Assembly (NCBI GenBank): GCA_018713975.1
Contig: DVOB01000068.1
Location: forward strand, 1-31,454
Origin: Lentihominibacter excrementipullorum
GTDB lineage: Bacteria; Bacillota; Clostridia; Peptostreptococcales; Anaerovoracaceae
Length of the DNA stretch: 31,454 nucleotides
Direction of reading: 5' to 3'
Shown: positions 23,694-31,447 of the stretch, one piece after another
Position numbering within the stretch: the first letter of the stretch is position 1
Layout of the letters: the number at the start of each line of letters is the position of its first letter
Made by a program: the position numbers and the translations under genes
The notes under the pieces: generated by a model
Seen by the model: the letters and a program-made list of their open reading frames with translations, nothing else
The model's database searches: none
What the model was told of the DNA's origin: nothing

Positions 23694-23745
23694 ATGTTTA
23701 CCTGCTGCTTTCTTAGTGTTATGGTCACTATAACTCACGATGAGT

Positions 23746-23774
23746 ATTTTAACATTATTGAAAGCCAATGTAAA
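23746..23774 (-). promoter_or_regulatory. Sigma-A promoter of mscL
   Basis: Read on the minus strand: TTTACA (23774-23769), 17 bases, TAAAAT (23751-23746), giving a leader of about 45 bases. Confidence 0.7.
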
Positions 23775-23819
23775 ACTTCATTTTAATAAAAATTTAAGGG
23801 AGCTTTAATCATATCTCAG

Positions 23820-23849
23820 TTGTATCGACTACAGGACAAAGTGTATAAT
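23820..23849 (+). promoter_or_regulatory. Probable promoter of the polysaccharide deacetylase gene
   Basis: TTGTAT (23820-23825), 18 bases, perfect TATAAT (23844-23849), 31 bases before the ATG. The -35 is poor (3/6). Confidence 0.45.
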
Positions 23850-23880
23850 ACATTGACATATTCGGAGAAAAGGTGAGGAC

Positions 23881-25344
23881 ATGAATAGAAATCAACGCCA
23901 TATGGAAAGACTGCACAGAAGAAGAAAAAGGCGTATCATATTGTCGGTGATACTGGGATTGATGGTAATTACGACGTGCGCGCTGGCCGCGGTGTCGTAC
24001 TTTTCCACTGATGTATATAAAGATGAAAAGGAATTCGAGGAATATGCCAGGGAAGAGCTGAACAAATCGGATCAGTTCATCATGGAAGGCCAGACTAAGG
24101 TCGACTATCAATATGGCGACCCTATTTCTTACGTGGTGGAATACAGTGTTTGCGATGATAAAGATATCGCGGCTTTTCGTGACAGCCGGGTAGAGGAGAT
24201 AAAGGCCAGATATAAGGAGACCAAGGACGCGGAAGAAGCCGCCAGAGCGAAGGAGTCGGGAAAAGATGAAGACTACAGGCCTCTGGAACATGCGCTGATC
24301 GTAAAGGCAGGCGTGTATCAGTCGGAACGCGGAGTGGAGAGCCTGGTCATAATGGAGACTGACAACGGAGAGAAGAACAAGGAAATGGCCAGGGACGGCG
24401 CTTCGATACATACATATCAGTTCCTGAAAGGAACGGGGAAGGTCATGGTGCCGCGCCAGATTTTCAATGATAGTTACAGGGAAATATGCTCTCAATACTT
24501 TGCCGACTATTTCAGGAAGAATTACAAGAAGGAAGAGCTGGCTGACGACTGGGAAAAATATGTTGCGGCTGATGAGAACAATTTCAATAAATTCGCATTA
24601 TCCGACAGGGGCATCACCTTTTTCTTTGATGAGGGAACGATATTGAAGAAGTCAGGCGGCATCGTCGCTGCGGGAATGTCGCTTTCGGATATGGGGGCAG
24701 GTCTGCGGGAAAAACCGCTGGAGAGATACATAGATCCATCCAGACCTATGGTCGCTCTTACATATGATGACGGACCGGGAGGGACAGCAGAGGCGCGGAT
24801 CCTGGCTTGTCTGAAAAGGTACGGCGAGGTGGCCACCTTCTTTTACCTGGGAAACAGAGTGGCGGGAGACTCGGTCAATGTGAAGACTGCTTATGATATG
24901 GGCTGTGAGATAGGAAACCATACCTGGAACCATCCCAAGCTGACAAAGCTGAAGCCGGAAGAGCTGGTGAAGCAGTTCGCCGATACCAATGCGGCTATAA
25001 AGGCGGTGACAGGAGCTGATCCGACAGTGTTCAGACCAAGCTATGGTATCACAGATGAAAATATAAACAGGACATCAGCCATGCCAGTCATCATGTGGAC
25101 TGTCGACACCATGGACTGGAAAGACAGGGACGGCAAGAAGGTGCTGGCATCTGTTTCCAAGGAAGGAGACCTGGATGGGAAGATAATACTGATGCATTCC
25201 ATATATGAATCCACAGCTGACGCCACTGAGCTTTTGATACCGTATCTGAGGGAAAAAGGATATCAGCTGGTAACGGTCAGTGAGTTGATAAGATATAAGA
25301 CCGGAGGTGAGCCTCAGCCAGGGTATATTTACAGAAATTTTTGA
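23881..25344 (+). CDS. PdaC-like membrane-anchored polysaccharide deacetylase
   Basis: This 487-residue protein has a basic N-terminus, one membrane helix (about 20-42), a middle domain and a C-terminal NodB domain (about 285-475). The middle part, with VPRQIFNDSY and FALSDRGITFFFDEGTI, resembles the DUF3298/RsiV-like domain that precedes the catalytic domain in Bacillus PdaC. The five NodB motifs are TYDDGPG, NHTWNHP, RPSYG, DTMDWKDR and ILMHS, so the metal and catalytic residues are intact. It should deacetylate peptidoglycan or another wall glycan outside the membrane, often a cause of lysozyme resistance. AAGGTGAGG precedes the ATG. The next gene is a 55-residue membrane peptide. Confidence 0.93.
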   Translation: MNRNQRHMERLHRRRKRRIILSVILGLMVITTCALAAVSYFSTDVYKDEKEFEEYAREELNKSDQFIMEGQTKVDYQYGDPISYVVEYSVCDDKDIAAFRDSRVEEIKARYKETKDAEEAARAKESGKDEDYRPLEHALIVKAGVYQSERGVESLVIMETDNGEKNKEMARDGASIHTYQFLKGTGKVMVPRQIFNDSYREICSQYFADYFRKNYKKEELADDWEKYVAADENNFNKFALSDRGITFFFDEGTILKKSGGIVAAGMSLSDMGAGLREKPLERYIDPSRPMVALTYDDGPGGTAEARILACLKRYGEVATFFYLGNRVAGDSVNVKTAYDMGCEIGNHTWNHPKLTKLKPEELVKQFADTNAAIKAVTGADPTVFRPSYGITDENINRTSAMPVIMWTVDTMDWKDRDGKKVLASVSKEGDLDGKIILMHSIYESTADATELLIPYLREKGYQLVTVSELIRYKTGGEPQPGYIYRNF

Positions 25345-25395
25345 TAGTATCGCGGACAAGTTTCTGGTATACTGAAAAAAAGGAGGTGCAGGACA

Positions 25396-25563
25396 ATGAA
25401 AAAGAAGACTTATGTGATAATCATCGCTTCGATAACGGCTGTCATAGCTTTCGTACAGTTCAGTGGGCTGGGACAGTACATAAGGGAAAATTCGATTGGA
25501 GTATCCTGTGAGGACGGCACCTGCGCCATGAAACTCCGCGACAGAATGATGGAGGAAAAATAG
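25396..25563 (+). CDS. Small membrane peptide, 55 residues, unknown function
   Basis: This short gene has a perfect AGGAGGTG (25381-25388) seven bases before its ATG and ends 34 bases before a terminator. The peptide begins MKKKTYVIIIASITAVIAFV, one membrane segment or signal, then a polar tail with two cysteines (VSCEDGTCAM). The basic N-terminus puts the tail outside. An extended -10 (TGGTATACT, 25365-25373) lies upstream, so it may be transcribed on its own or with the deacetylase. I do not recognise a family; the gene is supported by its ribosome site, composition and terminator. Confidence 0.7.
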   Translation: MKKKTYVIIIASITAVIAFVQFSGLGQYIRENSIGVSCEDGTCAMKLRDRMMEEK

Positions 25564-25596
25564 CGGCGTCGAAGCAGTCTGTTCAACGAGGAGAAG

Positions 25597-25631
25597 GACC
25601 TGTCCCATACTGAGGGACGGGTCTTATTTTT
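25597..25631 (+). terminator. Intrinsic terminator after the 55-residue gene
   Basis: GACCTGTCCC (25597-25606) pairs with GGGACGGGTC (25614-25623), one G-U pair, 7-base loop, then TTATTTTT. Confidence 0.88.
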
Positions 25632-25643
25632 AACTGTACATAT

Positions 25644-25715
25644 TTGATATAAAAGCGAATTCATGTTATTATATGTAATGATCCGGGTAATACATGATCA
25701 AAATAATCAATTGAT
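25644..25715 (+). promoter_or_regulatory. Promoter and candidate operator of the Rrf2-type gene
   Basis: TTGATA (25644-25649), 17 bases, TATTAT (25667-25672). Downstream of the start lies the perfect 10-base palindrome ATCAATTGAT (25706-25715), and two ATGATC repeats lie at 25678-25683 and 25694-25699. Rrf2 regulators commonly repress their own genes from such sites; assignment here is inference. Confidence 0.55.
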
Positions 25716-25732
25716 ATGGAGAGTGTTGTATT

Positions 25733-26125
25733 ATGTTAATCACTAGAAGAAGCGATTACGCAATGAGGATATGTCGCGTTTTACGAGACGGGAAAGTTCA
25801 CAATGTCAGGGAGATTTGTCAGCAGGAGGAGATACCGCGAGCCTTTGCCTATAAGATCCTGAGAGAGCTGGAAATGGCGGATCTGGTCAAATCCGAACGA
25901 GGCAATCAGGGCGGTTACTATCTCAACAAGCCTCTTGAAGATCTGACTATATACGATGTGGTGAGCATCACCGAAGGGGATCTGGCTATCCTTCATTGTA
26001 TGAAGGAGGAATGCACCCGCAACAGCGATGCGATGCCTTGCAAGGTACATCAGGAAATAGAGAGGATACAGAACATCCTGATAACTGAGATGAAGAAAAA
26101 AACTATAGCGGAGATCATGGACTGA
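25733..26125 (+). CDS. Rrf2 family transcriptional regulator with three cysteines
   Basis: This 130-residue protein has the Rrf2 winged helix: ITRRSDYAMRICRVL at the start, the recognition region IPRAFAYKILRELEMADLVK, and the wing RGNQGGYYLNKP. Three cysteines at 89, 94 and 103 (C-x4-C-x8-C) fall where IscR, NsrR and RirA bind their iron-sulfur cluster, so it may sense iron-sulfur status, nitric oxide or oxygen. CymR-type members lack these cysteines. It is monocistronic, with its own promoter and a terminator, and no target gene lies next to it. GGAGAG is nine bases before the ATG. Confidence 0.92.
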   Translation: MLITRRSDYAMRICRVLRDGKVHNVREICQQEEIPRAFAYKILRELEMADLVKSERGNQGGYYLNKPLEDLTIYDVVSITEGDLAILHCMKEECTRNSDAMPCKVHQEIERIQNILITEMKKKTIAEIMD

Positions 26126-26132
26126 TTTTAAA

Positions 26133-26176
26133 AGGCTGTTTCATCAGGTAAGAACTGGTGAGACAGCCTGTTTGTT
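26133..26176. terminator. Bidirectional intrinsic terminator
   Basis: AGGCTGTTTCATCA (26133-26146) pairs over 14 positions with TGGTGAGACAGCCT (26156-26169), two of them G-U. T-rich GTTTGTTT follows on the right and TTTTAAA lies on the left. It separates two convergent genes. Confidence 0.85.
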
Positions 26177-26180
26177 TATT

Positions 26181-27107
26181 TCACCGCAGCTTCTCCAGCG
26201 CCTGTTTCATATCATCCGGCAGCGGCGCTTCGAAGGAGAGGGGCTCCTTCGTTATGGGGTGTGTGAAGGAAAGTTTAGCGGCGTGGAGGGCCTGCCTCTC
26301 GATAAGGTGGACGTTTTCGCCGCCGTAGAGGTGGTCTCCCAGCACGGGATGGCCTATGTGGGACATGTGGACACGTATCTGATGGGTGCGGCCGGTCTCC
26401 AAAAGCAGCTCCACCAGCGAGTATCCGGAGGTGAATTTTCTCGCCGGGAATCTGTCAAGCACCTTGTAGTGGGTGACGGACGGCGCGCCGTCTTCCATGA
26501 CACCTCGGCGGACATCTACGGGATCGGGTCTGCCGATGGGCAGGTCGATGGTGCCGGAATCTGAGCTGACGATGCCGCAGACGATGGCGATGTAGCGCTT
26601 TTCCACCAGATTTTCCTTCATCTGCCTGGTGTAGTCGTTCTGGCAGTAGGCGTTCTTCGCTACTACAAGAAGACCGGAAGTATCCATGTCCAGCCTGTTA
26701 ACGAAGCGTATTTTAAACGACTGCCCTGTCTTTTCCATGTAGTGCATAAGGGCGTTGGCCACGGTTCCCATAGGGTGGCCTTTGGTGGGATGGACGATGA
26801 GTCCCGGCTGCTTATTGAGGATAAGGAGGTCGTCGTCCTCGAAGACGGGATAGAGGGGGATATCCTGTGGGGGAAAGCCGCTCTTTTCGTCGGGAAGGGT
26901 TATCTTCACCGTGTCTCCGGCCTTCGTCTTTATCCAGCCCTGGGTCTTCTGGCCGTTGAGCATCACCAGCTTTTCCCGCTTTATCCTGTTTCTCAGTCTG
27001 GCGGAGAAGTCGAAATATTGTCTCATGATGTCCTTTACTTCCAGACCTTCGTCTTCATCCGTAACTTTATGTATGAAATCCGTCATTGTTGTTAATATCC
27101 CTTTCAT
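26181..27107 (-). CDS. RluA family RNA pseudouridine synthase
   Basis: This 308-residue enzyme has an N-terminal S4-like RNA-binding part (about 25-85) and the catalytic domain with KQPGLIVHPTKGH, the catalytic segment RFVNRLDMDTSGLLVVAKN and RTHQIRVHMSHIGHPVLGD. The catalytic Asp is in NRLD, where most relatives have HRLD. It converts uridine to pseudouridine in rRNA or tRNA; the target is not readable. Its first ATG overlaps the nadK stop (ATGA). The Met eight codons in (27086) is an alternative, with AAAGGG at long spacing. It is the last gene of the pepF-nadK-rluA run. Confidence 0.92.
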   Translation of the reverse strand: MKGILTTMTDFIHKVTDEDEGLEVKDIMRQYFDFSARLRNRIKREKLVMLNGQKTQGWIKTKAGDTVKITLPDEKSGFPPQDIPLYPVFEDDDLLILNKQPGLIVHPTKGHPMGTVANALMHYMEKTGQSFKIRFVNRLDMDTSGLLVVAKNAYCQNDYTRQMKENLVEKRYIAIVCGIVSSDSGTIDLPIGRPDPVDVRRGVMEDGAPSVTHYKVLDRFPARKFTSGYSLVELLLETGRTHQIRVHMSHIGHPVLGDHLYGGENVHLIERQALHAAKLSFTHPITKEPLSFEAPLPDDMKQALEKLR

Positions 27108-27913
27108 CAGAGGAACTTGGTCTTTACCTTGTTCCAGAAATCGTAATTTTTGAATCTCATCAGCCGCACGTGGGTGTCGGAGATGGTAACTCCTATCTTT
27201 TTGACACCTGAGTATTCTGTTTCGATACCGTCATTGACGATATATATGACATCGTCGCTGTGTTCGGGAGTCACACCCAAAGACAGCTCTGCCGGCAGCA
27301 GTATGCTGGAGGTGAAGGAGCGATAGGCGGTGGTGTTCATAGGTGCTATGGGAGTTACCTGCAACAGCTTGAGTCTTGGATCGACGATGGAGCCGCCCAG
27401 GGAATAGTTGTATGCGGTACTCCCGGCCGGGGTGGCCACCAGCAGGCCGTCTCCGCTGAACCGCTCTATGGGCGTCTCACCGATGGATATGTCCAGATGG
27501 ATGGAGTAGGAGTGCCTTCCCTTGATGAGTATCTCGTTGAGGCCCAGATGTGACTCGCATCTGCCGTTATCTGTGGTGACTGTCGCTTTAACGGTACTCA
27601 GCTTTTGTATGGAGTACTCTCCCTGTTCGTAGTCGGAGATAAAGTCGTCCAGGCTTTCCGGTGAGATCTCCTGGAAAAAGCCCAGATGTCCTGTGTTTAT
27701 CCCTATTATCGGGCAGTCGGGAAAATTGCAGGAATGGACGGTACGGAGGAGAGCACCGTCTCCTCCTATGCAGATTATCAGCTCTGTGTCGGCAGGCGAG
27801 TAATCGTTTCTCACCTCATAGCCTTTGTTTGACAGCTTTTCCACCAACATGGAGCGGTTTTTCAGCGAAATATCAGTACCGTTTGTAAATACGCTTATGC
27901 ATCCTCTTTTCAT
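27107..27913 (-). CDS. nadK: NAD kinase
   Basis: This 268-residue kinase phosphorylates NAD to NADP. It shows the GGDG motif (residues 50-53, in ICIGGDGALLRTV), GINTGHLGFFQE, the LNEILI segment and the glycine-rich FSGDGLLVATPAGSTAYNYSLGG. ATG 27913 is chosen because AGGAG lies seven bases upstream; the longer frame from 27961 has no ribosome site and adds a charged, non-conserved extension. It overlaps the pseudouridine synthase gene at its 3' end and follows pepF by 69 bases. Confidence 0.95.
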   Translation of the reverse strand: MKRGCISVFTNGTDISLKNRSMLVEKLSNKGYEVRNDYSPADTELIICIGGDGALLRTVHSCNFPDCPIIGINTGHLGFFQEISPESLDDFISDYEQGEYSIQKLSTVKATVTTDNGRCESHLGLNEILIKGRHSYSIHLDISIGETPIERFSGDGLLVATPAGSTAYNYSLGGSIVDPRLKLLQVTPIAPMNTTAYRSFTSSILLPAELSLGVTPEHSDDVIYIVNDGIETEYSGVKKIGVTISDTHVRLMRFKNYDFWNKVKTKFL

Positions 27914-27982
27914 TCTTTTCTCCTGTAAAAGGTGTTTTTTTTCGTGCGGCCGGTTTTCCATGAGATCACCGGACTGCAGCCG

Positions 27983-29785
27983 CTAGACCAGCTTTTCGAA
28001 CTCATCCAGCAGGGAATTGAAGGTCTCCATGGCCTTCTCCACAGGCTCAGGCGAGCTCATGTCCACGCCGGCGATCTTCAGAAGCTGGATAGGGTAGTCG
28101 GATTCGCCGGTCTTGAGAAACTCTATATACGCCTTTCTGGCCGGTTCGCCATCAGTCAGTATCTTATTTGAGATGGCTGTGGCTGCCGAATAGCCCGTGG
28201 CATATTTGTATACATAGAAGGCGTTGTAAAAATGCGGTATGCGAGCCCACTCGTACTTTATGGTGTCGTCCTTTTCCACGGCGGTGCCGTAGTATTTGGC
28301 GTTGAGCTCTTCGTACTGCTGACACATACTGTCTGCGGTGAGGACCTGTCCGCTTTCGATGGCCCTGTGGGTCATGTCTTCGAATTCGGCGAACATGGTC
28401 TGTCTGAAGAGGGTGGTCCTGAATTCTTCCAGGTGCATATTGAGAAGGTATCTCCTCATTTCCAAATCGGTCTCTTTGTCCAGCAGATATCGCATGAGCA
28501 GAGATTCGTTGACTGTAGAAGCCACTTCAGCCGTGAAGATGGAATGACTGCCGTAGATGTAAGGCTGGTACTGTCTGGTGTAGCTGGAATGCATGGAGTG
28601 ACCCATCTCATGGACGATAGTGAAGACGTCTTTCAGGGTGTCGGTATAGTTGAGCAGTATATAGGGATAACTGTCATAACTGCCAAAGCTGTAGGCTCCG
28701 CTTGTCTTTCCCTTGTTTTCATATACATCTATCCAGCCCTGGGATATGCCCTCATTCATCCTGTCGATGTATTCCTGGCCGAGAGGCGAAAGGCCGGCTC
28801 TCATGATGTCCAGACCCTCTTCGTAAGGGACTTGTTTTTTCGGTAGTTGTATAAGAGGTACATACATATCGTACATATACATCTTATCCAGTCCCAGCAT
28901 TTCTTTCCTCAATTCCACATATCTGTGCATGGTCGGAAGATTTTTGTTAACGACGTTCACCAGGTTGTCGTAGACTTCGCCAGGTATATTGTCGCCAGAC
29001 AGAGCGGCGGCTCTGGCCGATTCGTATTTTCTTATCCTGGCGTTGATCACGTCGCTTTTCGTATTGTAGTTGTAGCAGGTAGCGATGGTATTGATGAGGC
29101 TTTTATATGGATCGTACATGGCCTCGTATGCAGCTTTTCTCACACCGCGGTCATGGCTTTCCATGAAGGTGATGTAATTGCCATGGGTAACAGCCACCTT
29201 GTCACCGTCCTCGTCGGTTATCTCGGGAAATTTCATATCGGCGTTGTTGAGCATGGTGAAGATGTCGTTTGTTGCGCCGGTGACTTCGCTCATCTGGGCC
29301 ATGATGTTTTCCTCCGGCTGGGAAAGAATGTGTGCCTTCTGACGGAAGGTATCCTTAATGGCAAACCTGTATTCTTCGAGGCCCGGTTCCTTATCGACAA
29401 AACCCATGACGTCATCTTCGGAAGCAGACAGCAGTTCAGGGGTAAAGAAAGCCAGGGCAGCCGATACTGCGGCGATGACCGCATTGCACTTGCTGGACAT
29501 GGCCTGGTATCTGCTGTCGCTGTTATCTTCATCACGTCTCATGCGGGCATAGACGTATATCTTTTCCAGCTCTCTCCATATGGAATCCCTTTCCTTAAAA
29601 GCGGAAAGCAGGGTAGCAGCATCGCTGGTAAGCCTGCCACCGTAAGCCTTTGCATACTCTCCGGCCTGCTTTTCTATGTCCTCAAGAGCGCCGTCGATGA
29701 TCGACTCGTCTGGTATCATGGCCTCTATGTTCCACTTGTATTTGTTATCTATCTGGTCTCTCGTCTTTAAATTTTTCGAATCCAT
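27983..29785 (-). CDS. pepF: Oligoendopeptidase F
   Basis: This 600-residue cytoplasmic M3-family zinc peptidase has the full family length. The catalytic motif HEMGHSMHSSY (HExxH) lies about two-thirds along, followed by the third-ligand region EVASTVNESLL; the N-terminal helical domain opens with NKYKWNIEAMIPDE. It degrades imported peptides of moderate length. GGAGGT lies five to six bases before the ATG. It is first of the three-gene minus-strand run and is divergent from murI. Confidence 0.96.
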   Translation of the reverse strand: MDSKNLKTRDQIDNKYKWNIEAMIPDESIIDGALEDIEKQAGEYAKAYGGRLTSDAATLLSAFKERDSIWRELEKIYVYARMRRDEDNSDSRYQAMSSKCNAVIAAVSAALAFFTPELLSASEDDVMGFVDKEPGLEEYRFAIKDTFRQKAHILSQPEENIMAQMSEVTGATNDIFTMLNNADMKFPEITDEDGDKVAVTHGNYITFMESHDRGVRKAAYEAMYDPYKSLINTIATCYNYNTKSDVINARIRKYESARAAALSGDNIPGEVYDNLVNVVNKNLPTMHRYVELRKEMLGLDKMYMYDMYVPLIQLPKKQVPYEEGLDIMRAGLSPLGQEYIDRMNEGISQGWIDVYENKGKTSGAYSFGSYDSYPYILLNYTDTLKDVFTIVHEMGHSMHSSYTRQYQPYIYGSHSIFTAEVASTVNESLLMRYLLDKETDLEMRRYLLNMHLEEFRTTLFRQTMFAEFEDMTHRAIESGQVLTADSMCQQYEELNAKYYGTAVEKDDTIKYEWARIPHFYNAFYVYKYATGYSAATAISNKILTDGEPARKAYIEFLKTGESDYPIQLLKIAGVDMSSPEPVEKAMETFNSLLDEFEKLV

Positions 29786-29802
29786 TTTTACCTCCGTAAT
29801 AT

Positions 29803-29831
29803 TTTACTTTGCTGGCGGAATATTATATAAT
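29803..29831 (+). promoter_or_regulatory. Promoter toward murI with a self-complementary -10
   Basis: TTTACT (29803-29808), 17 bases, TATAAT (29826-29831). The -10 lies in the perfect palindrome TATTATATAATA (29821-29832), so it can be read toward pepF as well, although no good -35 is visible that way. A second, extended -10 (TGTTATAAT, 29900-29908) lies downstream, directly before the second repeat copy. Confidence 0.55.
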
Positions 29832-29967
29832 AGTTGCATTGATCAACACGGCTTCGCCGCAAGGTAGCAACTATTGAAACATGCTTCGACAAGCTCGCAT
29901 GTTATAATGATTGCATTGATCAACACGGCTTCGCCGCGGTTTCATCGTGGTTGTAATGACCATTATA
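29829..29967. repeat. Tandem pair of 27-base repeats in palindromic elements
   Basis: An identical 27-base sequence occurs at 29834-29860 and 29911-29937, 77 bases apart; it includes the hairpin CGGCTTCGCCG. Each copy starts a few bases after a TATAAT. The first is bracketed by AATAGTTGC (29829-29837) and GCAACTATT (29867-29875), the second by TATAATG (29903-29909) and CATTATA (29961-29967). Between them AACATGC (29878-29884) and GCATGTT (29896-29902) form a further hairpin. This resembles REP-type palindromic units that have duplicated. Confidence 0.85.
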
Positions 29968-29994
29968 CCACAAAATGAAAGGATTATTACCGGA

Positions 29995-30834
29995 ATGGAC
30001 AACAGACCTATAGGTTTTTTTGATTCGGGACTGGGCGGACTGACCTGCGTTCCGCCGTTGATGAAAAAGCTGCCTGATGAAAGGATAATATATTTCGGAG
30101 ATACAGCCAGGACGCCATACGGCTCCAAAGCGACTACTACCATAAAGCGGTTTTCCACGGAGATAGCTGATTTTTTGGTGGAAAGTGGAGCGAAGATGAT
30201 AGTAATCGCCTGCAATACGGTAAGTGCAACGTGTGTAGACGATCTGAGGGAGAGATTCCCACATATACCTATACTTGGGATAATAGAACCGGCTGCCAGG
30301 ACCATAGCCGAAAGGTGTACAGAAAAAAACAGGATAGGTATAATCGGGACGAAGGTGACTATAGCCAGCAAGGCGTATGAGTCCTGCATCAGAAGATACA
30401 GCGGCGGTCTCAACATATTCGAGACGTCGTGTCCCGCCTTCGTGCCACTGATAGAGGAAGGGATCATCGACAATGATATCATGGATCTGACTATAAAGTA
30501 TTATATGAATGATTTTGTCCGTAACAATCGATTGGACACCCTGGTGTTGGGATGTACCCATTATCCTCTTATCAGTAAAAATATAGAAAGGATTTATCCT
30601 GAGCTGCACATAATAAACCCGTCTGATATCATGGCCGATACGATAGCGCAGATATTGGGGGAACGAGGAATGCTGGCCAAAGATCCCGAGGCGGGCAATG
30701 TATTTTATGCCAGCGATTTATCGGAGAATTTCATGAATATGATAGATAGCATATTCCGGGGAGAGGGCGACGATGCCAAGGTGAAATTCCTTAATTTTGA
30801 TATGGAAATGGAGAAAAACGCGTATGAATTTTGA
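29995..30834 (+). CDS. murI: Glutamate racemase
   Basis: This 279-residue enzyme converts L- to D-glutamate for peptidoglycan. It has the N-terminal RPIGFFDSGLGGLTCV with catalytic Asp10, the first catalytic Cys73 in VIACNTVSAT, YFGDTARTPYG, and the second Cys187 in LGCTHYPLI. ATG 29995 is preferred since the family begins with this short lead into RPIGxFDSG; AAAGGA lies 11 bases upstream. The longer frame (from 29947) would start inside the repeat-linked hairpin. The 3' end overlaps the next gene by 11 bases. Confidence 0.95.
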   Translation: MDNRPIGFFDSGLGGLTCVPPLMKKLPDERIIYFGDTARTPYGSKATTTIKRFSTEIADFLVESGAKMIVIACNTVSATCVDDLRERFPHIPILGIIEPAARTIAERCTEKNRIGIIGTKVTIASKAYESCIRRYSGGLNIFETSCPAFVPLIEEGIIDNDIMDLTIKYYMNDFVRNNRLDTLVLGCTHYPLISKNIERIYPELHIINPSDIMADTIAQILGERGMLAKDPEAGNVFYASDLSENFMNMIDSIFRGEGDDAKVKFLNFDMEMEKNAYEF

Positions 30835-31429
30835 AGAACTGCTTGAATACCTGGATCTGGAGGACGGAAGCGATTTTGAGTACTTCGAGGCCATGGCCGA
30901 TCTGATAGAAAGTGAGGAATATATAGATCAGGAGGCTGTCTACAGCCTCTTTCAGCAGGCGGACAAGACCATGATAGAGGAGCTGCTCAACGACTATTTT
31001 GAAGACGTCTTGGATGGTCTTCCCGATGATTCGGGGGAAATCTTTTCATTGCTCCATCAGATAAAGATGAGTCTTACCGGTATGGTGGCAGGGGCGAATG
31101 ATGACGAAGACGATCTGAGGCGTTTTGTCGATGAGTTCTGCCGCTTCAGAAACTGGTATTCTCATGAGTCGGAAGTCAGGCTCGTTCCTGAGTCCGGTGA
31201 GCCTCTGTACCATACGGTCAGGGACGCTATAACCGCTTCCCGTGTGGAAAAGCTGGGCGGTGAGAAGTACAGGTATGATTTCGAGAATGCGCTGGATTAT
31301 CAGCTGGACAGCTATATCATGCCATTTTCCGACTTGGCATCGTCTGGAGACGATGATGAGGGTACTATCGTTTTCTCTCCGGAGGACGGTGAGCCGGGAG
31401 ATGTGGATGATGATAGCCGATATATGTAA
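30824..31429 (+). CDS. Acidic protein of unknown function
   Basis: I do not recognise this 201-residue soluble protein. It is very rich in Asp and Glu. It opens with a predicted helical stretch, MNFEELLEYLDLEDGSDFEY, and has a more conserved-looking core with CRFRNWYSHESEVRLV and YRYDFENALDYQLDSYIM. A disordered acidic tail ends the protein (DDDEGTIVFSPEDGEPGDVD). There is no signal peptide, membrane segment or Cys cluster. It overlaps murI by 11 bases and is surely co-transcribed. ATG 30824 has GGAG ten bases upstream; the TTG start at 30797 is not supported. Confidence 0.8.
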   Translation: MNFEELLEYLDLEDGSDFEYFEAMADLIESEEYIDQEAVYSLFQQADKTMIEELLNDYFEDVLDGLPDDSGEIFSLLHQIKMSLTGMVAGANDDEDDLRRFVDEFCRFRNWYSHESEVRLVPESGEPLYHTVRDAITASRVEKLGGEKYRYDFENALDYQLDSYIMPFSDLASSGDDDEGTIVFSPEDGEPGDVDDDSRYM

Positions 31430-31447
31430 TGGCGGGAGACTGGTAAG

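Noticed and set aside
28847..29770. A 307-codon open frame opposite pepF
   Set aside because: It runs antisense through a fully conserved PepF gene, has no ribosome site and shows no family-like pattern. The same applies to the long frame at 20359-21390 opposite trmK/nif3 and others opposite dnaG and spoIVB.
29834..29937. Two 27-base repeats with a 50-base spacer, suggestive of a short CRISPR array
   Set aside because: Only two copies exist, the spacer itself contains hairpin arms and a promoter-like TATAAT, and no cas gene is in the window. A duplicated palindromic element fits better.
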